Notes: generated from the sequence alone by a model not told the origin. A stretch of DNA of 64,000 nt from Lacticaseibacillus thailandensis DSM 22698 = JCM 13996 (GCF_001312865.1 NZ_BBER01000002.1:62001-126000), one strand, 5' to 3'; counted from the stretch's first letter, positions 8,134 through 18,421 are shown. Translations and numbers: made by a program.

Positions 8134-9036
8134 TCACAGACGCTGCTTTTGGGGAATCCAGCTCATTAGGCAGACCGCCGTCAAGACGAGCACGATGCCG
8201 GTAAATTGCAGAAAATGAAAACCGAGGGCGAGGAAGATAATCGAGAGCACCGTGGCCGTGAGTGGTTCGAGGTTGCCGATCATACTGGCAGTAGCTGGGC
8301 GCAGGGTCTTGAGGCTGGAAACGTACAGGATGTAAGCGAGAAAGGTAGCGCCAAAGATGATGAACAGGATGGCAACCCAGCTCCATGAGTGCAACCCCGC
8401 CGGCATGTGCCAGAACGGGCTCAGGCAGTTCATGACTAAACCACCGATTGCCAGTCCCCAGGCCACCACGACTAGGGGTGGTTCGTGCTGTAGTAATGGC
8501 CGTGGCAGCAGCGTGTAGGCGGCGCCGGTCAGGGCCGCCACCAGTCCCCAAGCCAGCGCAAGGGGTGCCACGTGAAGTTGGGTGACGTTACCATCTGTAA
8601 CCAGTAGGAAGACGCCAATGAGGGCGACAATGATGGCGATGGTGTCGACGGGGCGCGGCCACATTCGTTCGCGGACACACATGACCACGGTGATGATGGC
8701 TGGCACCAGTGACAACATGATGGTGGCGATGGCGGCGTTGCCGTAGAAGATGGCCAGTAGGTAGCTAAACTGGGCGAGCGCGACACCGATCAGGCCAAAG
8801 GCGACCAGGCGGACCGCGTCGGCGCGACGATGCCAGACATGGAAGAGAGGCTGGTGAGTCACCCAACCGTAAATCAACATGGCCAGCCCCGCCCAGGCCA
8901 GGCGCATGCTGACCAACCATGCGGGAGTGGCGTTGCTGGTGTTAAAGATGACGTTACTCAAGACGCCGCCGACGCCCCACATGGTTGTGCCCATGGCCGC
9001 ACGTAAAGCGACGGTCCGTTTCGATGTTGTCTGCAA
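8134..9036 (-). CDS. EamA/DMT family transporter
   Basis: 300 aa with about ten hydrophobic helices in two halves of five, the EamA duplication (for example GTTMWGVGGVLSNVIF at the start of half one and ALAWGLVAALTGAAYTLLPR at the start of half two). A conserved Gly/Pro-rich end of half two is visible (IGNLEPLTATVLSIIFLAL). These are inner-membrane drug/metabolite transporters; the substrate cannot be predicted. The start ATG is 9036 in a monocistronic unit convergent with the inserted element. Confidence 0.9.
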   Translation of the reverse strand: MQTTSKRTVALRAAMGTTMWGVGGVLSNVIFNTSNATPAWLVSMRLAWAGLAMLIYGWVTHQPLFHVWHRRADAVRLVAFGLIGVALAQFSYLLAIFYGNAAIATIMLSLVPAIITVVMCVRERMWPRPVDTIAIIVALIGVFLLVTDGNVTQLHVAPLALAWGLVAALTGAAYTLLPRPLLQHEPPLVVVAWGLAIGGLVMNCLSPFWHMPAGLHSWSWVAILFIIFGATFLAYILYVSSLKTLRPATASMIGNLEPLTATVLSIIFLALGFHFLQFTGIVLVLTAVCLMSWIPQKQRL

Positions 9037-9217
9037 TGACTTTGCCCCCAGTGACTGGTTGTTGGTGATGGGTACGTCGCCAGCCGATTCCCCTTAGTAT
9101 AGCAATAAATACCGCCCGTGCAGACATTTTTGCGTGACCCATTTGCATTGGGGTGGGGCGGAGCGGGTTTCAACGCGGTATACTACATTATAAGTAACCA
9201 AAACGGAGGGCGAAGCG

Positions 9218-9919
9218 ATGGCTTATATCGAAGTGCAGGATGAATCCAAAATTTACCAGATGGGGGAGACCAAAATTGTGGCTAACAACGCGCTCAGCTT
9301 TGAAGTGGAAGCCGGTGCGTTGACGGTCATACTCGGCCCTAGTGGTGCCGGTAAGTCGACGGTCCTGAACATTTTGGGCGGCATGGATTCGCCTACCAGT
9401 GGCCGGGTGCTAGTTGATGGCACCGATATTGCCCAGTTTAACGCCAAACAGTTGACGGAATACCGGCGTCGGGCCGTGGGTTTTATCTTCCAGTTTTACA
9501 ACTTGATTCCTAACCTAACCACGCGTGAAAACGTCGAGATGGCGGCGTCGCTAGTGCCCGACGCGTTGGATGCCGACGAAACGTTGCGCGCGGTTGGCTT
9601 GGGTGCACGTCTGGACAACTTCCCCGCCCAATTGTCGGGTGGTGAACAACAGCGGGTGGCTATTGCCCGCGCGTTGGCCAAGAACCCGCAACTGCTGCTG
9701 GCTGACGAACCGACTGGGGCATTGGACTACCAGACGGGTAAGCAGGTGTTGCGGTTGCTGGCCGATGCTAGTCGCCGCGACGGCAAGACGGTCGTGATCA
9801 TCACGCATAACGCGGAGATCGCCAAGATGGCGGATCGCGTCATTCGCATCAACGACGCGCAGGTCCGTAGCGTCACGGATAACCCCGAACCGCTGTCGGT
9901 CGACGCGGTTGAATGGTAG
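9218..9919 (+). CDS. ABC transporter ATP-binding protein (MacB/LolD type)
   Basis: 233 aa. Walker [10 protein letters not shown] (40-48), Q-loop in [13 protein letters not shown], signature LSGGEQQR (139-146), Walker [13 protein letters not shown] (159-170) and the H-loop in IITHN. This is the class that pairs with FtsX-fold permeases. The stop codon abuts the permease gene. ATG 9218 follows ACGGAGGGCG, and TATAAG at about 9189 is a possible -10. Confidence 0.95.
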   Translation: MAYIEVQDESKIYQMGETKIVANNALSFEVEAGALTVILGPSGAGKSTVLNILGGMDSPTSGRVLVDGTDIAQFNAKQLTEYRRRAVGFIFQFYNLIPNLTTRENVEMAASLVPDALDADETLRAVGLGARLDNFPAQLSGGEQQRVAIARALAKNPQLLLADEPTGALDYQTGKQVLRLLADASRRDGKTVVIITHNAEIAKMADRVIRINDAQVRSVTDNPEPLSVDAVEW

Positions 9920-9928
9920 GTGGCGCGT

Positions 9929-12538
9929 ATGTATCGCAAAATTTTGAATACCATGTTGGGCCGCAGCATTCGCCGTAGCCTGGGCCGCTTTGTGGCCATT
10001 ATTTTAATTATTATGCTGGGCGTGCTGGCGTATGTTGGTGTGAAGGGGATTGGTCCCGCCTACACCGATTCCGCCACGACGATGGTGGACAAACAGCACT
10101 TGGCCGACGTGACGGTCACCAGTACGGCCGGCCTCACGCACAGTGATGTCCGTGCGGCCCGGCAGGTCAAAGGGGCACAGGTCATGGCAACCAAGAGCCT
10201 CTTTGCGTTGGCGCGCACGGATGATTCCGTGGTGGCAGTTAACGGGTACACGAATAACCGGCAACTGAACCGGCTGATGCTGACAAGCGGCCACCTGCCA
10301 CGGCACGCGAATGAAATCGTGCTCGACGCACGGGCGCATGATTACGGGCATTACCGGCTGGGCAGCACCTACCGCTTTGCCAAGACCAGCCACTTGCAGC
10401 GGCGGACTTACCGCGTGGTCGGTTTTGCCAACTCACCACAGTTTATTGACTCCACGTATAATCAGGGAAACGCCAACATTGGCAACGGGCAGGTGGCCTA
10501 CTTTGCGTACGTGCCGGCCCGAAACTTGGATCTCAACGTTTACACGAGTATCAGCTTTTACTTCCAAGGTTTAACTCACGGCAATAGCTTTAGTGACGGG
10601 TACAAAGTCCGTGCGGCACACAAAGTCACATTGGTGAAGCACGCCTTACGCGGGCGGGCGGCTACTCGGCGGCGGAGCTGATCAAGACGGCCACCGCCAA
10701 AGTCGACGCGCGGTTGACGAAGGCGCAGACGGCGTTGACGCAGTTGGACCAAGCGGCTACGGCGGGGATGACCACCCCAGCCATGCAACAACAGCGGACG
10801 ACCCTGACGGCTGTCGTGGCCAAATTACAGGCCGCCAAGCAGTCGGTTGCCAAGCAGGTACCGACGCCGCAGTTCAGCTACACGAAGCGTAGTGACCTGA
10901 GTGGCTTCGCGGACTACGGGGAATCGGCGCAACGCATTGCCGCTATTGGCAACGTCTTTCCCGTGTTCTTCTTCCTGATCGCGGCCCTGATTACGTTCAC
11001 GACCATCTCGCGGATGGTGGCCGAGGACCGGAGCCAACTCGGGACCATGAAGGCGCTGGGTTACGGGACGGCGGCGATTAGCCGAAACTACTTTATCTAC
11101 GCGTTACTAGCTGCCATCTGTGGCACCACGCTGGGGGCCGCCATTGGTAGCGAACTCCTACCACGCCTGGTGATCCAGATGTCCGGCAGCAATACTTCCA
11201 TCGTCCGGACCGCCGTCATCAATTGGCAGTGGGACAACATTGGGTTGGCGCTAGCGTTTGCCTCGTGGCGACGGTCGGGGCGGTCGCCATTGCCATTAGT
11301 ACGGAGTTGCGGGCCAAACCCGCCGAATTAATGCAGCCCAAGGCCCCGAAAGCGGGTAAGCGGATCCTTCTGGAACGCATCACGCCACTCTGGCGGCGGT
11401 TGTCGTTCAACCGTAAAGTTAGCTACCGGAACCTCTTCCGGTTTAAGTCGCGTATGCTGATGACCATCATCGGGATTGCCGGCGGCGCAGGCTGATTGTG
11501 ACCGGCTTTGGGATTCGTGATTCGATCAATGCAGCGGGGACGCGGCAGTTTGACGACATCATCCGGTATAGTGCCGTCGTGACGTTGGGCGATAACGGTA
11601 CGCCGACGACGGCGCGGCGGGTGCTGAACAAAGATGCGCACTACCAGCGCAGCACCACGGTCCTGTCCAACACCGTCAAAGCCCAACGTGCGGGCCATAA
11701 CGTCAGCTCAATCAGTCTGTTTGTGCCCACCAAAACTAACAACCTGCACGGCTACGTGAACGTGGAAACCACCAAAGGCGACAGTATTAAGTTGACGGCC
11801 CGCGGGGTGGTCTTGACGCAAAAGGCGGCCACCATCCTCCACGCTCAGCGGGGGAGTCGGGTGCGGCTCAAGTTACCGAATGGCGCTCACGCCCGGGTGC
11901 GGGTCACGGGTATTGCGCAGAACTACACCGGTCACTTTGCTTACATGACACGGGCGGCGTACCGTGCTGCCTTTGGTCATCGGGCGCGTACTAACGCACT
12001 GTTGGTGCGGACGTCTACCCAGACTACCAAGCAACGGCGGCACCTGTCGGAGCGGCTATTACGTGACGGTGGGGCCATCAACACTAGCTATGCGGATGAC
12101 CAGCGGACAACGATCCAACAAATGAGTAGCAGCATGGATACCTTCATCGTGATCATTATTGTACTGAGTGGTCTGTTGTCGTTCGTGGTGCTGTACAACT
12201 TGACCAACATCAACGTTTCGGAGCGGATGCGCGAGCTATCGACCATCAAGGTGTTAGGCTTTTACGATGGCGAGGTCACCATGTACATCGTGCGCGAGAA
12301 CATTATCCTCACGATTGTCGGCATCCTCGTGGGCTTCTTGTTGGGCAACGGTTTGACTGCGTTTATTCTGAACCAGGCGGCGTCGGCCCAAATCATCTTC
12401 CCGCTGGTCATTCACTGGCCGGGATACCTGTTGGCAGCCGTCCTCACTGCTGCGTTTACCGCCATCGTCATGTGGGTCACGCACCGGCGTTTGCAGCGGG
12501 TCGACATGGTCGAAGCGTTGGCGGCGCGGACGGACTAA
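9929..12538 (+). CDS. FtsX-like ABC transporter permease (three frame breaks)
   Basis: Reconstructed as an ~870-aa permease with one N-terminal helix (FVAIILIIMLGVLAYVGVKG), a large extracellular domain, and two FtsX modules: FPVFFFLIAALITFTTISRMVAEDR..MKALGY in the middle and IVIIIVLSGLLSFVVLYNL..IKVLGFY at the end. Single-base losses near 10652, 11260 and 11492 split it into four open frames that join cleanly. The middle region has a Gln/Ala-rich coiled-coil-like segment (ALTQLDQAATAG). Family members move lipids, peptides or antibiotics, or act as mechanotransmission units with the preceding ATPase. ATG 9929 is preferred (AGGTGG upstream); GTG 9920 directly after the ATPase stop is possible. 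Confidence 0.88.
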
Positions 12539-12619
12539 GGTGCTTGTTTTTACAATGTAAGCGTATTAAAATGCTCTGTTGTTATGTGTGTTATTTAAAT
12601 TTGATGATGGAGTGATAAT

Positions 12620-13780
12620 ATGCGCAAGCATCTGGGAATTGCGTTGATAGCAATAGTTGCATTAGTACTCCCGTCATGTGGGCATACGGCTAGTCACAGT
12701 GCAGCTAACGGTACTAGTAGCTCCCGCTCTGCAAAAACTACGCGGGAGCAACACGTTAATACTCATTGGACCGAGGCGAAAAGCCACCACTTGGATCAAT
12801 ATATGAATCAATTTGGCACGGAAATGGGTCAGTCGTATGGGCGCGTTACCAAGAACGTGGAATTTCGCTGGTACAACATGTCAATTAAGCAGTACGTGAC
12901 TAAAGGTAGCAATATTCTTGTTGGTGGTAAAGCTAGCAAGGTTGTTTGGTTCCCCAAAAAGAATCGTGACTCGCGTACAAAACTAAACGTACTGAGTAGT
13001 TACGTTGATATTACTAGTCATGTTTGGTACTTATTTACCTACTCAAGCAAAGACGGGTATCGAGTTTTGGTGACTCAAAAACGCGCCCGTGGTGATGGGC
13101 TGGTCCCCTTTGTCCAAACTAGTAATCAGCAGTTACGCAGTGCGTTTAAAAAGATTGTTAGGGGACAGACGATTAAATCCAGCAGTACCGCCAGTAATAA
13201 AACGCAGGCAAGTAGTAATGCCAGCAGTACTAGTTCGGGTGCTAGTGCTAGCTCGAACGGTACTACTGCCGTTGTGCCCGCTAAGCAAGAACCGCAGTTT
13301 CCGGCAGCCATGCAGGGTACTTGGTATAGTTACACCTCGGGGTCAGATTATGAACCGGCAGGGTACACCAAGGTGGTTATTAGTGGCAACAAGATGACCA
13401 CGTCACAGGGTGACACAACTGAGTACACTGAACTGCACGATACCAGTGAATATACAGCAGCTGAGCGTCGATTTATGGATTGTGGTAATTATGATGGTTT
13501 TGTGATGGATGAATATAGGTCGGATCATTGGGGAAAAACGGACACCTTTGAAGCTAACGGTTACCAATGGTTTAATGTTCGTGGTTGGTATCAGAGTGCT
13601 GGTGACGGGGAAAGCTTTTGTGTGATCAACCGTTCGGTGGATGGACAAACTGTTCCGGTGCTGACGACTGGTTATGGCGCTGGTACCTGGGTTGATAAGC
13701 ACATGTACCGGACCCCTGAACTTGCCCATCAACAGGCCGACGTTGACTATCCGGGCGACGTAGTGCAATCGGATGAGTAG
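12620..13780 (+). CDS. Putative secreted lipoprotein, DUF4767-like
   Basis: 386 aa. A lipoprotein signal peptide ends in LPSC with the acylated Cys at residue 20. A domain of about 120 residues begins HVNTHWTEAKSHHLDQYMNQFGTEMGQSYG-like, then a Ser/Ala/Asn-rich linker (about 180-215), then a C-terminal domain with several Trp, Tyr and paired Cys residues. The first domain resembles DUF4767 proteins of lactobacilli. It should be anchored outside the membrane. No enzymatic motif is recognised. TGTAAGCGTATTAA (about 12556-12569) before it is cre-like. Confidence 0.7.
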   Translation: MRKHLGIALIAIVALVLPSCGHTASHSAANGTSSSRSAKTTREQHVNTHWTEAKSHHLDQYMNQFGTEMGQSYGRVTKNVEFRWYNMSIKQYVTKGSNILVGGKASKVVWFPKKNRDSRTKLNVLSSYVDITSHVWYLFTYSSKDGYRVLVTQKRARGDGLVPFVQTSNQQLRSAFKKIVRGQTIKSSSTASNKTQASSNASSTSSGASASSNGTTAVVPAKQEPQFPAAMQGTWYSYTSGSDYEPAGYTKVVISGNKMTTSQGDTTEYTELHDTSEYTAAERRFMDCGNYDGFVMDEYRSDHWGKTDTFEANGYQWFNVRGWYQSAGDGESFCVINRSVDGQTVPVLTTGYGAGTWVDKHMYRTPELAHQQADVDYPGDVVQSDE

Positions 13781-13830
13781 TTGTTGAGACTCTGAATATT
13801 TAACGCCCGCATTATGTTTAATTTACAGCA

Positions 13831-13876
13831 CAGGGGCCGGTATCCACTATCATTGGTGGATACCGGCCCCTGTTTG
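13831..13876. terminator. Strong bidirectional terminator
   Basis: A perfect 17-bp inverted repeat (13831-13847 with 13856-13872) between convergent genes, with T-rich sequence on the plus side. Confidence 0.85.
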
Positions 13877-13887
13877 TATCTATTTAT

Positions 13888-14421
13888 TTATTTATTGGCC
13901 GGACTAAATAGACCGGTGAGTGAACCATAACGTAATACGTGGCCATGGATGCTGCGCATGAAGTCGTGGTAACTGGCCCCGCTAGGTAAAGGAAGGCGGG
14001 TATCCAGCGCGTACACGGTGAATACGTAGTGATGGGTTACCCGGCGCAACCATGTTGGTTTGGGCCCACGGTAACCATGGCGGCCTAGAACATCGCCCTG
14101 TATGGCCCCAGCAATCTCGTTGACGTGGGCTCCGGGGAGAATGTGGCTGGGAATACGGTCACGGGGGTCGATATTCCAAATGACCCAGTGTGGTAGCGTA
14201 CGGTGGCCCAGAACATCCGCGTCCACCATGGTGACGGCCATGGTGGCGGTTCTTGCCGGGATACCCATTACGTGAATTTCAGGACTTTGGTCACCGCCCC
14301 ACGCCGAATTTGCGTAACGCATGGTATGACCATCACGAAAGTCCGGACTAGAAACAAGTAACGATGACACAACAACACCCTCTTCTATCATAATGATTGC
14401 CCTTACTGTACACCCAATCAT
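13888..14421 (-). CDS. YbhB/YbcL family phosphatidylethanolamine-binding-like protein
   Basis: 177 aa (about 167 if translation starts at the internal ATG near 14391). The family signature is visible: GGDQSPEIHVMGIPARTATMA-type strand, VDADVLGHRT, PHWVIWNI, and GYRGPKP followed by HHYVFTVYALD. These make the small ligand pocket of PEBP/Raf-kinase-inhibitor-like proteins. The bacterial role is undefined. It stands alone, convergent with the lipoprotein gene. Confidence 0.88.
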   Translation of the reverse strand: MIGCTVRAIIMIEEGVVVSSLLVSSPDFRDGHTMRYANSAWGGDQSPEIHVMGIPARTATMAVTMVDADVLGHRTLPHWVIWNIDPRDRIPSHILPGAHVNEIAGAIQGDVLGRHGYRGPKPTWLRRVTHHYVFTVYALDTRLPLPSGASYHDFMRSIHGHVLRYGSLTGLFSPANK

Positions 14422-14472
14422 GGTTGGGACAAAGGGGGTCCCACCAATTTTTTTAGATGTTTCACCAAATAA

Positions 14473-14486
14473 TGTAAGCGCTTGTA
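14473..14486. promoter_or_regulatory. cre-like CcpA site
   Basis: TGTAAGCGCTTGTA matches the palindromic cre consensus well. It lies between the divergent PEBP and PadR genes, nearer the PEBP start. Confidence 0.5.
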
Positions 14487-14624
14487 TCGATAAAGGCCTG
14501 GTGCTGTGTTTTGTGGGGGAAATGTTGGGCTGATGATGGTTTGGGAGGTTGACTAATTGATGGTTGCACTATGTGTCGGAGTGACGTATAGTTAAACCTG
14601 TCGTTTCGACATATGGAGGGCTAC

Positions 14625-15203
14625 ATGTACGAGTTATTAATTCTGGGCACCCTGATGTCTGGGGATATGTCAGGGTATAAGTTACGGAAGATTTTAGGCA
14701 TTGCTTTAGTACCGCGACGGAAAATCTCCAACGGGGTCATGTATCCGTTGTTAAAACGTTTGGAGGCAGACGGCTTCATTCAACAGCGGGCTGCACCTGG
14801 TAGTACGCGGGGCACCAAGGTTTCCCATATTACCGCGCGTGGTCGGGAACACTTTCAAGCGTTAATGGCTGCCCCCGTCACCACGGATGTTCGGCGTGAA
14901 TCGGTCTACCAGTTCAAGGTGCGGGGCTTTGCCGACGTCCAGCCAGACGTTCAGCGGACCATCCTCACTGCCTTTGGGGACATGGTGCAGACGGATCTGG
15001 ACGAATACCTCCGGGCGCGAAAGCACTTGGAGACCTTCCTAGCGACGGAAAATAATCCGGAGTCCCGGGTCGCCCACCTGGAGTGGACGATTCAAACCCT
15101 AGATTTGAATATCGAGCTGTCCAAAACCAAGCAACGGTGGCTGCGATGTTGCCTGCAGAAAATCAACAGCAGTACAGAAAAGGAAATGAACAATGGTAAA
15201 TGA
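14625..15203 (+). CDS. PadR family transcriptional regulator
   Basis: 192 aa. N-terminal winged helix of PadR type (MYELLILGTLMSGDMSGYKL..ISNGVMYPLLKRLEADGFI), then a C-terminal coiled-coil dimerisation region. The upstream ATG at 14613 is rejected because it contains the ribosome site GGAGGG for the ATG at 14625. It overlaps the efflux pump gene by 11 bases; PadR proteins commonly control an adjacent transporter. Confidence 0.92.
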   Translation: MYELLILGTLMSGDMSGYKLRKILGIALVPRRKISNGVMYPLLKRLEADGFIQQRAAPGSTRGTKVSHITARGREHFQALMAAPVTTDVRRESVYQFKVRGFADVQPDVQRTILTAFGDMVQTDLDEYLRARKHLETFLATENNPESRVAHLEWTIQTLDLNIELSKTKQRWLRCCLQKINSSTEKEMNNGK

Positions 15204-16765
15204 TACACAAAAGCATCCCCACCGCTGGTTAGCACTAACCGCAATGAGTCTCGGCACCTTCATGGGTTTACTGGACGTCACCGTCGTGAACGTCGCGTTA
15301 CCCACCATGGTGCGGCAATTTAATACGTCCTTTACGAACCTGCAGTGGGTGCTGAACGCTTACACGTTGGTTTATGCCGTTTCACTCATGATCATGTCTA
15401 AGTTGGGTGACATGTACGGGCGCAAAAAGATTTTTTTTGGGCTCACTCATCCTCTTTGTCGTGGCCTCGGCTGTAAACGGAATGGCCTCCAGTTTATTCG
15501 TCCTCGATATTGGGCGTGGCGTTCAGGCCATTGGTGGGGCCGGGATGAATTCCCTAGCGATGGCCTTGGTGGCCTCGAACTTTGAAGGCCGGCAGCGGGG
15601 CACCGCGTTGGGGATTCTAGGTTCAGTGATTGGTATTTCGTCAGCGTCAGGGCCACTGATTGGCGGGTACCTCGTGGAGCACTTTGGTTGGCCGTCCATT
15701 TTCTACGTTAACGTGCCGGTGGGAATTGTCACGGTCATCATGACGATTATTTTCGTTCAGGAGACGCCCAGCTACGGTGAGAACGAGCGGGTCGACCTGT
15801 GGGGGATGTTGCTCTCAGCAGCCGGGCTGTTCAGCATTATCTACGGCCTCATCGTCAAGGAATCCCATCCTGGTTGGCCGTGGTTAGGGTTGCATGTCGG
15901 GGGCTGGTTGGTTGCCGGTTTGATCATCATGGTGATCTTTGTGGTGGTGGAAAGCCGCCTGCAGCAACCCATGCTGAACGTCGCCTTTTTCAAGGAGCCA
16001 CATTTTATCGGTACCGTAATTGTGGCCTTTGCGTTGGGCGCGGGCATCTATTCGTTTAGTACCTTCCTGACGGCGCTAATGCAAAACTACATCGGTTATT
16101 CGGCGCTAGCTACCGGGGTACGGCAGCTAACGATTAGCATGTGGTCCCTGATCCTGGGGCCACTGACCGGTATCTTGGGCGCACGCTTTCCCAAGAAGCG
16201 ACTCATTGGCTTCAGTTTGTTAATTGGGGCCATGGGTTTTCTCGCCATCGCCAATGCAGTGGGGCCGCAGGTTAGTTTTGCGAACCTCTGGCCCGGGATG
16301 GTGCTGATTGGGATCACTAACGGGATGGTCAACCCGCTGCTCAACACGGCCGGCATGGAAGGTGTCGCCCCACAGGAGATGGGAATGGCGTCTGGCTTGA
16401 TCAACGTGTTCCGGCAACTGGGTACGACCGTGGGTGTCGTCGGGTTTGGCCTCGTTCAGGATACCCGCTATGAGCAATACCTCAGTGCTCATTTAAATGG
16501 TACGGGGATGCCGGCCAAAATGACTGCGGGGATTCACGCGGCGCTAGTGACGGCCGGGCCGTTTTCCGGGCACAGTATTGCCTGGTCAGCGCGCCTCGCA
16601 CGGACCCCGTTTGTGCATGCGGTCTGCCAGGTCGTTTTGCGGGCATACGACCGCGGCATGGGTGCAGTAGCCCTGTGCGCTGCTGCAGTGGTAGTTGTCG
16701 GTAGTTTGGCCGCACTGCTATTAATGCGCGGACCCGTGGCTACGGATGCACAAACTAAAGATTAA
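15193..16765 (+). CDS. DHA2-type MFS multidrug transporter (one frame break)
   Basis: Reconstructed 14-helix drug:proton antiporter (~520 aa). MGLLDVTVVNVALPTM in helix 1, KLGDMYGRKKIF as motif A, and GPLIGGYLVEHFGWPSIF as motif C. The frame breaks at the T8 run 15431-15438; with seven T the protein reads through KIFLGSLILF, as expected for the family. Translation is coupled to padR. A terminator follows at 16773. Confidence 0.9.
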
Positions 16766-16772
16766 GCACGAT

Positions 16773-16801
16773 GGATCAGCTGATTAGCTGGTCCTTTTTT
16801 T
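16773..16801 (+). terminator. Terminator of the padR-MFS operon
   Basis: GGATCAGCT pairs with AGCTGGTCC, followed by seven T. Confidence 0.85.
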
Positions 16802-16895
16802 ATTGCAGCGGGAGGACTGGTTGTGGTGGTGGTCGCAGGGCAAAGTAAAGCTGCAGGTACGCGATGAGTGTGAGCGATTGGTGGGGAAACGGCAT
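16800..16895 (-). CDS. 31-aa peptide behind a LexA-like box (putative SOS peptide)
   Basis: ATG at 16895-16893 is preceded by AAGGAGAG with normal spacing and encodes 31 aa: a short polar start (MPFPHQS), a hydrophobic middle (LTLIAYLQLYFAL) and a Pro-rich end (RPPPQPVLPLQ). The stop falls in the opposite-strand terminator tail. About 50 bases upstream is a near-ideal Gram-positive LexA/DinR box. A single short membrane-active peptide under SOS control would be analogous to TisB-like peptides, but there is no sequence homology that I can see. It could also be a short leader or chance frame. Confidence 0.4.
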   Translation of the reverse strand: MPFPHQSLTLIAYLQLYFALRPPPQPVLPLQ

Positions 16896-16942
16896 GGGCC
16901 AACTCTCCTTTGCGTATTGCTACGGGGATGACCATACTATAC

Positions 16943-16956
16943 CGAACAAATGTTTG
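16943..16956. promoter_or_regulatory. LexA/DinR (SOS) box
   Basis: CGAACAAATGTTTG fits the Gram-positive SOS consensus CGAAC-N4-GTTYG. On the minus strand TATAGT (16941-16936) directly follows it as a possible -10, leading to the 31-aa peptide. No plus-strand gene follows. Confidence 0.6.
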
Positions 16957-17068
16957 TAGTGGGCTTTTAAAAACGCAGGGTTGGCTAATAGTTGCCGGTT
17001 TGCCCGCTGAATCGTCAGTTGACGTAGGTGGTAGACGTTGTTTGTGTTCCCGGTTTGTGGCGACACGA

Positions 17069-17096
17069 CAAAAAAAGCCGCCCTTGTCCGGACGGC
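17069..17096 (-). terminator. Terminator of the second TMEM175 gene
   Basis: On the minus strand GCCGTCC pairs with GGGCGGC, followed by seven T. Confidence 0.8.
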
Positions 17097-17109
17097 AGGT
17101 AGATTACTA

Positions 17110-18096
17110 TTAACGTTGTTGGGGCGTGTGGTGGTGATTGCGGTTGACATGCCGTTGATCGAACCACCGTTGCATACGTTGTGCGACGCGGGCCTCCATG
17201 GCGGCGCGTTGTTCTGGCGTCATGTTGGCAAAGCGAGCGTATATCTGGCGCTGCCTGGTGGGGTCAACGTTTTGGTCGAGCCAGGAACTAATGCTAGGAG
17301 GCACGCCGGGCGCTTGCGGCTTGGTTGCCTTCTCGGCGACGCCACTTGCGGCTGACGTGTTTGTGGCGTCTTTGTCAGTGGGCGGTTGACCATTAGTGAT
17401 TGCTTCCTGGGCGTTACGCAGGAATTCACGCTGGGCTTTGCGAAAGTCGCGCAGGTCGTTCCCGGATAGTTGCGTGAAATCGTGCTGTTGCTCGGTGGGC
17501 AACGCCGCGACGTCGTACATCTCTTGGCGGGCGGAACTGTTCAGCAGAAACATGACGATGGGGTACGCCAAGAAGACAAATAAAGAAAACTCCGGTTGGA
17601 CGAAGGCTACCACCAAGGTTGCTAAGCTGAGCGCGTCCATCACCCGGTTGGTGTTACCGTAGATCTTTTGGTACACCTGGCGCATCTCTGTAGCCTCGGT
17701 ATATTGGAGGTGAACAATGGCTTTGGTGAGGAAACGGAACAGCAAGTTCACCACCAGTTGCAACGCGCCGTACAACACCACCGTGATGGTGGTAGTGTTG
17801 CTGGCCATCATGTTGGTCAGCAATGGCATCAGCGACAGCGGCATCAGGAACAGCATGTCCAAAATGACGATGCGGTAGGTCATCGTGGTGATTTCGCTAA
17901 ACGCCGTCCCGTGCTGATACCACATATTAGCGATAAAAATAAAACTAATGAAGTAAATGCTGACGGACTTACCCAGTTGCAGGTAGTTATGTAGCGAATC
18001 ATGCAATACTGGGGGAATGTTGAGTACCATGATGGTGATAATAATCGCGATGATTGCATCACTAAAGGCGTCCAGCCGATTCTTGAGTTTTTCCAT
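17110..18096 (-). CDS. TMEM175 (DUF1211) family putative potassium channel with long C-terminal tail
   Basis: 328 aa. The N-terminus KLKNRLDAFSDAIIAIIITIMVLNIP has the RxxAFSDA signature of the family. Six hydrophobic helices end near residue 190. The remaining ~140 residues are soluble: a charged stretch, a Pro/Ala/Thr linker (residues ~235-270), and a basic Gln/Arg/His-rich end (RQRQIYARFANMTPEQRAAM). The tail is longer than in the copy at 4672 and may be regulatory. ATG 18096 follows AAAAAGGAGCAA. Monocistronic. Confidence 0.88.
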   Translation of the reverse strand: MEKLKNRLDAFSDAIIAIIITIMVLNIPPVLHDSLHNYLQLGKSVSIYFISFIFIANMWYQHGTAFSEITTMTYRIVILDMLFLMPLSLMPLLTNMMASNTTTITVVLYGALQLVVNLLFRFLTKAIVHLQYTEATEMRQVYQKIYGNTNRVMDALSLATLVVAFVQPEFSLFVFLAYPIVMFLLNSSARQEMYDVAALPTEQQHDFTQLSGNDLRDFRKAQREFLRNAQEAITNGQPPTDKDATNTSAASGVAEKATKPQAPGVPPSISSWLDQNVDPTRQRQIYARFANMTPEQRAAMEARVAQRMQRWFDQRHVNRNHHHTPQQR

Positions 18097-18275
18097 GGTT
18101 GCTCCTTTTTGTAATTGATGCTGTTATTTTAGGCGTTAATGGGGGCGAGTACAAGGGCGGATACAGGTACATCTCGGGAGCGGCCATGGTGATAAAAAGG
18201 CCAGTAATTAGCAAAGCGCTACCATGGTTGATTGGCTGGGCACTAGCAACCCAATAAAAAAATTTCAAAAATCAG

Positions 18276-18304
18276 TTGACAGCGCTTACTGAACCCATTA
18301 GTAT
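18276..18304 (+). promoter_or_regulatory. Promoter of the beta-glucoside operon with overlapping cre-like site
   Basis: -35 TTGACA (18276-18281), 17-base spacer, -10 TAGTAT (18299-18304). The cre-like TGACAGCGCTTACT (18277-18290) overlaps the -35, a position suited to CcpA repression. Confidence 0.65.
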
Positions 18305-18321
18305 GAATATTGTAATCAGAC

Positions 18322-18400
18322 GGGATTGTCACTGGTTCGACCAGGCATTACCTACACGTTGAGGCGTATTGACGCTTCGTGCGGTGTAGGTATTTTTTTT
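18322..18400 (+). promoter_or_regulatory. RAT antiterminator plus terminator upstream of licT
   Basis: The ribonucleic antiterminator element at 18322-18352 (GGGATTGTCACTGGTT and the following GACCAGGCATTACC) has the BglG/LicT-family sequence. Its 3' end overlaps a terminator (ACCTACAC 18350-18357 with GTGTAGGT 18384-18391, then eight T). Binding of active antiterminator would favour readthrough into its own gene. Confidence 0.9.
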
Positions 18401-18421
18401 GCCATTGAGGAGGTTGTTATC

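Noticed and set aside
14613-14624. Earlier ATG for the PadR gene
   Set aside because: The ATGGAGGG there is itself the ribosome site for the ATG at 14625, and PadR homology starts at the latter.
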